A model generated the notes under the pieces. The model was given only the letters and a program-made list of their open reading frames with translations. It was not told the origin of the DNA and searched no databases. Of a DNA stretch of 8,276 bases, positions 1 to 5,378 are shown piece after piece. Origin of the DNA: an uncultured bacterium (lineage in GTDB: Bacteria; Gemmatimonadota; Gemmatimonadetes; Palauibacterales; KS3-K002); assembly GCA_947581845.1 (NCBI GenBank), contig CANPVY010000245.1:1-8276 (forward strand). Direction: 5' to 3'. The stretch's first letter is position 1, and every line of letters begins with the position of its first letter. A program made the translations under genes and the position numbers.

Positions 1-167
1 TCGAGCACGATCAGAATCAAAAGAAGATGCGGCTGTATCTCGAGCGGAGGCTTGAAAGCCAGAAGGCCGATGTAGACAAGCAGCGTGAAGATCAGGAAGG
101 TCGTGAAATAGGAAGCGAAGTAGTCTCTGCGAGCGACGGTCAAGATGGATGGCGCCGGGGGGTTCAT
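1..167 (-). CDS. N-terminus of a membrane protein, possibly an ABC-2 type permease (runs off left edge)
   Basis: This is a 55-codon open frame with no stop before the window edge, so only the N-terminus is visible. It begins MNPPAPSILTVARRDYFASY, followed by a hydrophobic stretch at about residues 21-38 (FTTFLIFTLLVYIGLLAF), a short polar turn (KPPLEIQPH), and the start of a second hydrophobic stretch. The ATG at 167 is chosen because GGAGAG sits 5 bases upstream and a promoter-like pair lies about 100 bases further up. The pattern of a short cytoplasmic lead with 'VARRDY' just before the first membrane segment resembles ABC-2 permeases; the NatB-like permease in this window starts similarly with 'VAEREYLATV'. 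That it is an inner-membrane protein is well supported. The ABC permease call is inference, because the diagnostic C-terminal half is missing. It lies 167 bases downstream of the DUF99 gene and probably has its own promoter. Confidence 0.6.
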   Translation of the reverse strand, partial: MNPPAPSILTVARRDYFASYFTTFLIFTLLVYIGLLAFKPPLEIQPHLLLILIVL

Positions 168-172
168 ATGTG

Positions 173-178
173 CTCTCC
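173..178 (-). promoter_or_regulatory. Ribosome binding site of the left-edge membrane protein
   Basis: On the minus strand GGAGAG is followed by the 5-base spacer CACAT and then ATG at 167. It is a good Shine-Dalgarno match and fixes the start of this partial gene. Confidence 0.65.
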
Positions 179-268
179 AGACGAGCCGCCGCCCCTTCCA
201 GACGCCGCCGTCGGGTGCGGGCAGACAGGCTCCAGCCGTGTATGAGATGCCCGTTGGGGGCTCACGGC

Positions 269-297
269 ACGATACACGCCCCCGCCCGCTGGTTCAA
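269..297 (-). promoter_or_regulatory. Possible sigma-70-like promoter for the left-edge membrane protein
   Basis: On the minus strand TTGAAC (297-292) is followed, after exactly 17 bases, by TATCGT (274-269). Each box matches the sigma-70 consensus at 4 of 6 positions. It lies in the 167-base gap between the DUF99 stop and the ATG at 167, in a GC-rich background where AT-rich hexamers stand out. It would give a leader of about 95 bases. The housekeeping promoter consensus of this organism is unknown to me, so this is a tentative match by eye. I see nothing else convincing in the gap. Confidence 0.33.
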
Positions 298-334
298 GTG
301 AGGTCGTCGGCGCGCGATGCTGGCTCGCGCCCGC

Positions 335-904
335 CTACGGCCGCCCCCGACTCTGGCCCCGCGCGATGCCGCCGGCGATCAGGTGCGCGGTGCGCAGCGG
401 CTCGGGGATGTTGGCGTTCACCGCCAGTCTCCGAATCACCCGTTCCGCCTCCTCCCGTGTGAGCCCCACCCGCTGCACATACACGCCGGCCACCGGCTCC
501 ATCGAACCCAGCCTCTCGATCAGCGCCCACTTGCGCTTACCGCCCGGGACCCGCGTCAGCAGTGCCTTGCGGATCCTGTCCAGCCGCGGCTGCCGACGCG
601 CCACCACCATAACCGGCAGCCCGAGGTTCGCGTGCAGCCGATGCAGGTCAATCACGTTGAACCCGGCCAGCGCGATCCCCTGCAGCAGCACCAGCTGCAG
701 CTGGGCCGCGAACTTGGACGACGCGACCATCTCGGTCAGCACGCGGGTGGCGTTCGCACCGTCCGTGCGCACCCGACCGCACAGCACACCCTCGAGCCGC
801 AGCCCCGAGAAGACAGCGCCGACCACCGGGACGGTGGCCTGCCCGTACTTGTCGAACGATCCGTCGTCGAAGCCGACGACATGTGAGAACGTCCTACGGG
901 CCAT
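335..904 (-). CDS. DUF99 / UPF0215 family protein (endonuclease V-like)
   Basis: This 189-residue protein spans essentially the whole DUF99 (UPF0215) family. Family hallmarks in order are: N-terminal GFDDGSF (residues 11-17), the strand-turn GRVRTDGANAT (43-53), MVASSKF (59-65), GIALAGFNVIDL (76-87), GLPVMVVARRQP (95-106), and the C-terminal NIPEPLRTAHLIAGGIARGQSRGR (165-188, quoted for position only). The family is known mainly from archaea and is related by fold to endonuclease V (RNase H-like), but no reaction is established. Asp13/Asp14 are the best candidates for metal ligands, which is inference. ATG at 904 is used because the conserved core starts at residue 9; the ribosome binding site is weak. 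It lies 43 bases after the small gene at 948-1295 and is probably co-transcribed with it. Family assignment is firm from motif recall; a biochemical role cannot be given. Confidence 0.88.
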   Translation of the reverse strand: MARRTFSHVVGFDDGSFDKYGQATVPVVGAVFSGLRLEGVLCGRVRTDGANATRVLTEMVASSKFAAQLQLVLLQGIALAGFNVIDLHRLHANLGLPVMVVARRQPRLDRIRKALLTRVPGGKRKWALIERLGSMEPVAGVYVQRVGLTREEAERVIRRLAVNANIPEPLRTAHLIAGGIARGQSRGRP

Positions 905-947
905 TTATCGCATTCGACTCAACGGTGCACAGCAACGCTGCCCTGTA

Positions 948-1295
948 TCAGAGCTCTTCGTAGGTCGTGAACCGGATGCGATCTGGATCTCGGTCGAGGA
1001 AAGCCGCCAAGACCTCGTCCTCCCAGATCTTCCAGTTCTCGGGGTACTCATGCTTCGGCCGGGGACGATCCACCGGACCCCACAGTCTCTCCCAGGCGGC
1101 CCGGCTCTCGTACACCCAGACCGCCGTGTACTCGCCGCGCCGCGAGCCGCGGATGCCTCTCAGGAACTTCTGCTCCACCAGTCCGGGCAACTCGAGCAGC
1201 TGACGTTCGCGTGCTTCACGGATAGCCCGTTCGAACTCCTCTGCCTCGACGCCTGGCTTCAGATGATACTCGTGAATGCTGACGATCTTGGCCAT
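948..1295 (-). CDS. Small dimeric alpha-beta barrel (ABM / ferredoxin-like fold) protein
   Basis: This 115-residue soluble protein has no signal peptide. It starts MAKIVSIHEYHLKPGVEAEE, a beta strand followed by 'LKPGVEAEEFE', then a helix (about 21-36), then 'LPGLVEQKFLRGIRGSRRGE' and 'YTAVWVYESRAAWERLWGP'. This order (strand, 'PG', helix, strand, 'RG..GEY', strand, 'Y.S..AWE..W') is what I expect of antibiotic-biosynthesis-monooxygenase or EthD-like ferredoxin-fold proteins, which dimerise into a barrel. The C-terminal third is rich in Trp and acidic residues. Many such proteins have no known substrate and I do not assign one. The ATG at 1295 is preferred to a GTG at 1307: GAG lies 7 bases before the ATG, nothing useful precedes the GTG, and the fold's first strand starts right at 'KIVSI'. 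A structured intergenic element lies just upstream, and the DUF99 gene follows 43 bases downstream. Confidence 0.72.
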   Translation of the reverse strand: MAKIVSIHEYHLKPGVEAEEFERAIREARERQLLELPGLVEQKFLRGIRGSRRGEYTAVWVYESRAAWERLWGPVDRPRPKHEYPENWKIWEDEVLAAFLDRDPDRIRFTTYEEL

Positions 1296-1322
1296 GCGAT
1301 CACTCACTGTCCGGTCTGCTAC

Positions 1323-1457
1323 AGGAGAGCATATCAGGGCACAGAAGGTGATGCCCGTCTCGAGCGGGTCTCAGGATTCGCTTGTTGCGAAAGCGTGTCG
1401 TCCGGCAGCCGCTGGACTCCAGCGACTACCGGACAACGAAAGTGAAGATGCTCTCCT
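1323..1457 (-). other. Nested inverted-repeat element, possible structured RNA
   Basis: A perfect 10-bp inverted repeat (AGGAGAGCAT at 1323-1332 and ATGCTCTCCT at 1448-1457) brackets three further hairpins. They are a 16-bp stem at 1400-1434, a 5-bp stem with 5-base loop at 1377-1391 (TTCGC/GCGAA), and a 4-bp stem at 1354-1368 (CCCG/CGGG). Together they could fold as a multi-branched RNA closed by the 10-bp stem. The element fills most of the gap between the lipoprotein stop (1490) and the small gene start (1295); its proximal arm ends 28 bases before that start. It could be a leader regulating the small gene, a 3' structure of the lipoprotein mRNA, or a small palindromic repeat unit. I recognise no known riboswitch class. 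The pairing is seen; the function is inference. Confidence 0.4.
1400..1434 (-). terminator. Strong 16-bp hairpin downstream of the lipoprotein gene
   Basis: Positions 1400-1415 pair with 1419-1434 around a 3-base loop. In minus-strand RNA all 16 pairs form (14 Watson-Crick, 2 G-U). In plus-strand RNA the same two positions become A-C mismatches, so the structure suits minus-strand transcription. It starts 55 bases after the lipoprotein stop. There is no clear U-run, only GACACGCTTTC after the stem, so it is not a textbook intrinsic terminator. It could instead stabilise the mRNA 3' end or be part of the larger nested element. Confidence 0.5.
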
Positions 1458-1489
1458 CTCCGTCAGCTCTCTGCGCTCGCGGCCTCGCG

Positions 1490-2734
1490 CTAATCACCCT
1501 CCATCCCGACGACCCGCAGCTTCACGACGTACTGAACGTCCAGCTCGTCGCGCCACACGCCGTAGATCCTGTCGCCACGGATCATGCGCGGCGCGAAGCG
1601 AGTCGGCATGGTGACGATGCCGAGGTACCGCCCCATGCCATCAAACACGTCCCACTCGGGGGCCCCGGTGTCCTCGAGCGGGTTGTAGTTCTCGAGCTGC
1701 TCCTCGCTGAGCTCGGTCGGCGCCTGGCCGTGCTGGACCCAGACGGTACCTTCCGGGCCAGCGGTTACCGTGGCGAACGCTGGGAAGAACTCGCCGAAAC
1801 TCACCCTGGACTCGAGCTGAGCGATCGCCTCCGGTGGAACCCCGAGGTTCGCCCACGCACGCTTGAGGAACGTCAACAACGCTTCCTTGTCCCCCTCGCC
1901 CACGGGCGTTTGCTCGAACGGCATCTTGATCACGCGTTCCAGCTCTCCCTCGGCGGAGTAAAGGCCGATCCGGTACTCGTCGTTGACGGCATAGATCAGC
2001 CCCAACTCGTCGCTATAGTCCCAGGACGACTCCGGCGAAAAGAACTTGAACTCCGGCGCACCACCCGACAGGCGGAACGTCTCGCCGGATCGGAACATAA
2101 GCAGCGTGTCCAACACCGCCCCGTCGACCGCGAAGGTGACGATGGCGTCGTGTGGGTCCTCGATTTCCGGCTGGCCGGGAAACGCGAACTGCCGCACCTG
2201 CCTGACCAGCACGCCCGAAGGCGTCCCCTGGAAGACCAAGGGAATCCCCTGCTGCAGATCCAGGGGCGAGCTCCCCGGGCTCGAGCCGTCGGGCGCGTAG
2301 CGGTTAATCCGCAAGTTCTGAAGGTCCGGCACGAGCAGTGTGTCACCCGGCCCCATCAGGACGAACGTCGCCCCCAGCAGCTCGCCCGGCCCGCTGCCAC
2401 GAGCGCCAATCGTCTGCTCATAGACACCGTCGGGGGAGTAGACCTTGACTTGCTGGGCCTGTGCGTCGAGGACGAAGATCCGGCCATTCGAGTCGACGGT
2501 GAGGAAGCCGATCTGCCCGAACATGTAGTCCGGGTCACCCTCGAGCGTGCCGATCTTCAGCTCCTCCTCAACGGTCCAGACCTCGCTCTCCGTCCACATG
2601 CCTTCCGCGGGATTGGAGACGATTGCCACGCCCGCGCTGTCCGTGATCGTCCCGGCCCATTCCCCACCGCCGCCCGCACATGCCGCGGCAATCACCGCGG
2701 TGAGTGCAACAGCGCACAGCTGATGTAGTCTCAT
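1490..2734 (-). CDS. Predicted lipoprotein, six-bladed beta-propeller (NHL-like) family
   Basis: The protein has 414 residues. A lipoprotein signal peptide is visible: MRLHQLCAVALTAVIAAAC, with Cys19 as the probable lipidation site (-3 to -1 are AAA, a slightly weak lipobox), then a Gly-rich linker. The mature part opens with ITDSAGVAIVSNP (30-42). A clear NHL-like blade spans 80-119: VDSNGRIFVLDAQ, VKVYSPDGVYEQTIG, then GARGSGPGEL. Later blades include VTAGPEGTVWVQHG (323-336) and WDVFDGMGRYLGIVTMP (361-377), with a conserved end IRGDRIYGVWRDELDVQYVV (385-404). Such proteins are typical of Gemmatimonadota; their ligands are unknown. It is expected to be membrane-anchored on the periplasmic side or at the outer membrane. 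The start is set by the signal peptide and by AGGAAGGGAG 10 bases upstream; the frame stays open 88 codons further up but without protein-like sequence. It follows the ABC permease after 193 bases. Confidence 0.86.
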   Translation of the reverse strand: MRLHQLCAVALTAVIAAACAGGGGEWAGTITDSAGVAIVSNPAEGMWTESEVWTVEEELKIGTLEGDPDYMFGQIGFLTVDSNGRIFVLDAQAQQVKVYSPDGVYEQTIGARGSGPGELLGATFVLMGPGDTLLVPDLQNLRINRYAPDGSSPGSSPLDLQQGIPLVFQGTPSGVLVRQVRQFAFPGQPEIEDPHDAIVTFAVDGAVLDTLLMFRSGETFRLSGGAPEFKFFSPESSWDYSDELGLIYAVNDEYRIGLYSAEGELERVIKMPFEQTPVGEGDKEALLTFLKRAWANLGVPPEAIAQLESRVSFGEFFPAFATVTAGPEGTVWVQHGQAPTELSEEQLENYNPLEDTGAPEWDVFDGMGRYLGIVTMPTRFAPRMIRGDRIYGVWRDELDVQYVVKLRVVGMEGD

Positions 2735-2744
2735 GGTATTAATG

Positions 2745-2754
2745 CTCCCTTCCT
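2745..2754 (-). promoter_or_regulatory. Ribosome binding site of the lipoprotein gene
   Basis: On the minus strand the purine-rich AGGAAGGGAG ends 10 bases before the ATG at 2734. The spacing is a little long, but together with the signal peptide it fixes this start over the upstream open extension of the frame. Confidence 0.55.
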
Positions 2755-2887
2755 CTGGCTGGTCCCGGCAGCGGCGGGCAGCATTAACCCCTGCCCTTCG
2801 GGACGAATGAATTCCCGGTCGCACAAAGTTGTGAAACCTCAAACTAGCGAACGGTCCAACGCCTCTCAATCGTGGCTGACGCTCACT

Positions 2888-2902
2888 CGCCAGCCCCTGG
2901 CG
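2888..2902 (-). terminator. Small GC hairpin just after the ABC permease gene
   Basis: CGCCAG at 2888-2893 pairs perfectly with CTGGCG at 2897-2902 around a 3-base loop. The hairpin begins 25 bases downstream of the permease stop. There is no T-tract after it, so termination is only a possibility; it could also protect the 3' end of the transcript. Confidence 0.25.
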
Positions 2903-2927
2903 CTGCCCAATGTCGCAGTCGCCCGTC

Positions 2928-4244
2928 CTAGCCTCGCAGCGCCCAGCGGACGATGTTGGCGAGCTTGGGCGGTGTCCCCTGCATGAGAACCGCGACACGG
3001 AAAACCCGGCCCCCGGCCCACACGCAGAAGCCGGCGCAGAGGATCATCCCCGCCATACCGAGCCACGGTTGCCACACGGGGATGCTCTCCTGCACGGTCT
3101 GCCTGATCAACATCAACATCGGCGTAAAAAACGGGACGAACGAGAGTCCAGTCGCAAACGCGCTCGTAGGCTCCCTCAGCACGGGCACAAGCACGAACAT
3201 CGGGATCATCACCGGCAGCATCCCTGGCAGCATCATCGACTGGGCCTCCGACGGATCGTTGCAGACCGAGCCGAACGCCGCATACGTCGCACCCAACATG
3301 ACGATCGCTAGCAGGGTGTAAGCGAAGAACCAGGGCAGCACGTGATAGGGGATGTACTCCGCCCAACCCATATGCCTGATCGCGAAGACGCCGCCCACTA
3401 CGTATACGGTCGCCGCCGTCAGCGAGACGCCCACACCGCCCACGACCTTGCCCAGCATGAACTCGAAGGGCGTGACGGACCCGAGCACCACCTCGGCGAT
3501 GCGCTGCGACTTCTCCTCCATGACCGCGTTCAGCAGGGGCACGGCGCCCAGCATGATCAACAGGAACATCAACATCGGCATCACGAGAGGTGCCACGATG
3601 GCCTGGGCCTCGGTGCTCCGCCCCGCCTCAGCGATCATTCCCGTCTCCGGGTCGACCCTGACCAACCCCATGGGCGTCGCGCCCACCCAGTCGAACATAT
3701 CCTCGGCCATCGTGGGATCGACGCCCGCCTCTGCCAGGCGCAGCTTGCGCAGATCGCCGTTGATCGGCCGCTCGATCCAGCCGCGCAGGTCGTCCAAAGC
3801 TGCACTGTTGGCGTAGTACTTGATGTGCGAGACCGCCGTGTCCTCACGCGGGTGGAGCACTCCCGCGCCGATCTCCACAAAGGCATGCAGCTCACCGCTC
3901 CTCACCCGGTTCGATAGCTCCAGCCGCTGGCGGTCGGGATCCACGTTGTCCGGCGGCACGAGCTCGATCACGTAGGGCGCCCGGATCTTCTCGCCTGTCA
4001 ACGTATCGTAGACCACCGCTGAGTTACGTGACTCCGCTGCCGCGATCACAGCCTCGGAGACGAGCCCCGACCGATCGATTACCGCAATCACCTTGTCCCG
4101 CGTATCGACCTGGTTCCGGAACAGCAGCATCGCCAGGGCGCTTCCGCCAAACAGGACCGGCGCCAGAACGAGGCCGAGGATGAAGCCCTTGGTGCGGACC
4201 GTTGCCAGGTACTCCCGCTCGGCGACCCGCAGAACCTTACGCAT
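2928..4244 (-). CDS. ABC-2 type transporter permease, NatB/YhaP-like
   Basis: This 438-residue inner-membrane subunit of an ABC exporter has the classic layout. A cytoplasmic start MRKVLRVAEREYLATVRTKG leads into membrane segment 1 (about 20-42). A large extracytoplasmic domain follows (about 43-215). Five further hydrophobic segments come next, at roughly 216-241, 266-290, 303-328, 338-357 and 394-412. The family signature MEEKSQRIAEVVLGS (242-256) and TPFEFMLGKV (258-267) lies after the second segment, and DPSEAQSMM (330-338) before the fifth. The C-terminal 'RVAVLMQGTPPKLANIVRWA' (416-435) is also typical of the NatB group. In Bacillus, NatAB exports sodium, but relatives move other substrates, so the substrate here is unknown. 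The start at 4244 is strongly supported by GGGAGGT five bases upstream. The gene overlaps the ATPase gene by 8 bases, so the two are translationally coupled and form one transporter. Confidence 0.92.
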   Translation of the reverse strand: MRKVLRVAEREYLATVRTKGFILGLVLAPVLFGGSALAMLLFRNQVDTRDKVIAVIDRSGLVSEAVIAAAESRNSAVVYDTLTGEKIRAPYVIELVPPDNVDPDRQRLELSNRVRSGELHAFVEIGAGVLHPREDTAVSHIKYYANSAALDDLRGWIERPINGDLRKLRLAEAGVDPTMAEDMFDWVGATPMGLVRVDPETGMIAEAGRSTEAQAIVAPLVMPMLMFLLIMLGAVPLLNAVMEEKSQRIAEVVLGSVTPFEFMLGKVVGGVGVSLTAATVYVVGGVFAIRHMGWAEYIPYHVLPWFFAYTLLAIVMLGATYAAFGSVCNDPSEAQSMMLPGMLPVMIPMFVLVPVLREPTSAFATGLSFVPFFTPMLMLIRQTVQESIPVWQPWLGMAGMILCAGFCVWAGGRVFRVAVLMQGTPPKLANIVRWALRG

Positions 4245-5148
4245 CGGTTACCTCCCGAGCCTCCGGGCCGGCGATGCGCACGAAGATGTCGTGCAAGGAC
4301 GGCCTGGCGAGCTCGAAGCTGCGTACGCGCGTGCGAGACACGATGGCGGAGAGGATCTCTTGCGGGTCACGGCCAGGCGCCACACGCAACTCCTGCACCT
4401 GTCCGAAGTCGGCGATCTTCTCCACACCGTCCAGCCCGTGAAGGGCGGCACCCCCGTCTTCCGTCCTGATGCGGATCGTGTCGCTGCCGTACTGGTCCTG
4501 GATCGCGGCCAACGTGCCGTCTAGCACTTTCCTGCCCTTGAAGATCATGAAGATGAAATCACACATCTTCTCGGCGACGTTCATGTCGTGCGTGCTGAAG
4601 ATTACCGTCGTGCCCCCGGCACCGAGCTCGAGCACCGCTTCCCGTAGCGCGTCGGTGTTCACTGGATCCAGACCGGTGAACGGCTCGTCCAAGATGGCCA
4701 GCTCGGGCCGGGCAACGACCGTCGCGATGAACTGAACCTTCTGAGCCATCCCTTTGCTGAGCGTCTCCACCTTCCTGCTCGCCCAGTCGCTTAGATCAAG
4801 TCGCTCCAGCCAGCGGTCCACCTCCTTCCCGACGTCCTTGCCGTTCTTCAGCTCTCCGTAGAAGCGCAGTACGTCGCGTACCTTCATCCGCTTGTAGAGC
4901 CCACGCTCCTCCGGCATGTAACCGATACGGTCGGTGCACGCGCCGTGCAGCTCATCACCGAACACCCGGATCGAGCCGCTGTCCGGGTAGTAGATGTTCA
5001 TAATCATCCGCAGCGTCGTGGTCTTCCCCGAGCCGTTGGGGCCAATGAAGCCGTAGACGCTGCCCTGCGGAACATCCAGCGACAGATCGTCCACGGCAGT
5101 GACTCTACCGAAGCGCTTGGTGACGTTGCGTAGCTCGACGGCGTTCAT
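4237..5148 (-). CDS. ABC transporter ATP-binding protein, NatA/YhaQ-like
   Basis: This is the cytoplasmic ATPase that powers the permease encoded next to it (303 residues from the ATG at 5148). The visible motifs are complete: Walker A GPNGSGKTT (36-44), Q-loop region GYMPEERGLY (76-85), signature LSKGMAQKVQ (130-139), Walker B LAILDEPFTGLDP (150-162) and H-loop STHDM (185-189). After the nucleotide-binding domain (about 4-210) comes a roughly 90-residue C-terminal domain of the DUF4162 type common in NatA relatives. The Q-loop carries Glu80 instead of Gln; in my recollection 'PEERGLY' is usual in this subfamily. The ATG is chosen because the family core begins at once (VELRNVTKRFG). An in-frame GTG at 5181 would add 11 residues, and neither start has a strong ribosome binding site. 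The stop at 4237-4239 lies inside the permease start region. The roughly 230-base gap upstream suggests its own promoter. Confidence 0.93.
   Translation of the reverse strand: MNAVELRNVTKRFGRVTAVDDLSLDVPQGSVYGFIGPNGSGKTTTLRMIMNIYYPDSGSIRVFGDELHGACTDRIGYMPEERGLYKRMKVRDVLRFYGELKNGKDVGKEVDRWLERLDLSDWASRKVETLSKGMAQKVQFIATVVARPELAILDEPFTGLDPVNTDALREAVLELGAGGTTVIFSTHDMNVAEKMCDFIFMIFKGRKVLDGTLAAIQDQYGSDTIRIRTEDGGAALHGLDGVEKIADFGQVQELRVAPGRDPQEILSAIVSRTRVRSFELARPSLHDIFVRIAGPEAREVTDA
4250..4256 (-). promoter_or_regulatory. Strong ribosome binding site of the permease gene
   Basis: GGGAGGT on the minus strand lies 5 bases before the ATG at 4244 and within the last codons of the ATPase gene. It fixes the permease start and supports coupled translation of the pair. 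Confidence 0.8.
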
Positions 5149-5267
5149 GGCCAGAGACGAGTTGGCGGATTGGCCGCCCACCTCATACTACACGCAGAAC
5201 TTCGCTTTATTCGGGCCTGTGCGGATGAGCGCAGAGACACCGTCGCAGCGCGGTTGGCAAGACGGAC

Positions 5268-5333
5268 AAGAAAAGCGATGGCTGAAGACATTCGCAGCAT
5301 CGACCCGAACCGCGAAGACCATCCTCAGCCATC
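5268..5333 (-). terminator. Candidate intrinsic terminator downstream of purL
   Basis: On the minus strand GATGGCTGA (5333-5325) pairs perfectly with TCAGCCATC (5285-5277), and two bases later comes the T-rich run TTTTCTT (5274-5268). The 39-base interval between the arms contains a second 5-bp stem (TTCGC 5316-5312 with GCGAA 5295-5291). The structure starts 45 bases after the purL stop, the right place to end that transcript before the ABC operon. The loop is longer than in standard terminators. An alternative is an attenuator in the leader of the ABC operon. Confidence 0.45.
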
Positions 5334-5378
5334 CCCGGCGCGCATGCTAGCACGCCGCCGCTGTCAAGGCAATACCCG

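Noticed and set aside
248..262. Small CCC/GGG hairpins in the gap before the left-edge gene
   Set aside because: They have three to four base pairs in very GC-rich sequence, which is expected by chance.
1333..1376. CTGAGA and CCTGATATG in the minus-strand leader as a TPP (thi-box) riboswitch
   Set aside because: The rest of the conserved TPP core, including the GCGNAGGGA element, is absent, and the downstream gene is not a thiamine gene.
366..2728. Long plus-strand open frames (359 and 448 codons) opposite the DUF99, small-protein and lipoprotein genes
   Set aside because: They are antisense to genes with clear family motifs, have low-complexity Arg/Pro/Ser/His-rich composition, and show no recognisable domain. 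They are typical GC-rich shadow frames.
2735..2998. N-terminal extension of the lipoprotein frame by 88 codons
   Set aside because: The extension is not protein-like, would overlap the end of the permease gene, and would bury the signal peptide, which sits right after a ribosome binding site at the ATG at 2734.
5344..5367. Exact TTGACA box with TAGCAT 12 bases downstream (minus strand) as a promoter
   Set aside because: The 12-base spacer is too short for a standard sigma-70 promoter, and it would place the start upstream of a terminator-like hairpin. Kept only as an alternative in a finding.
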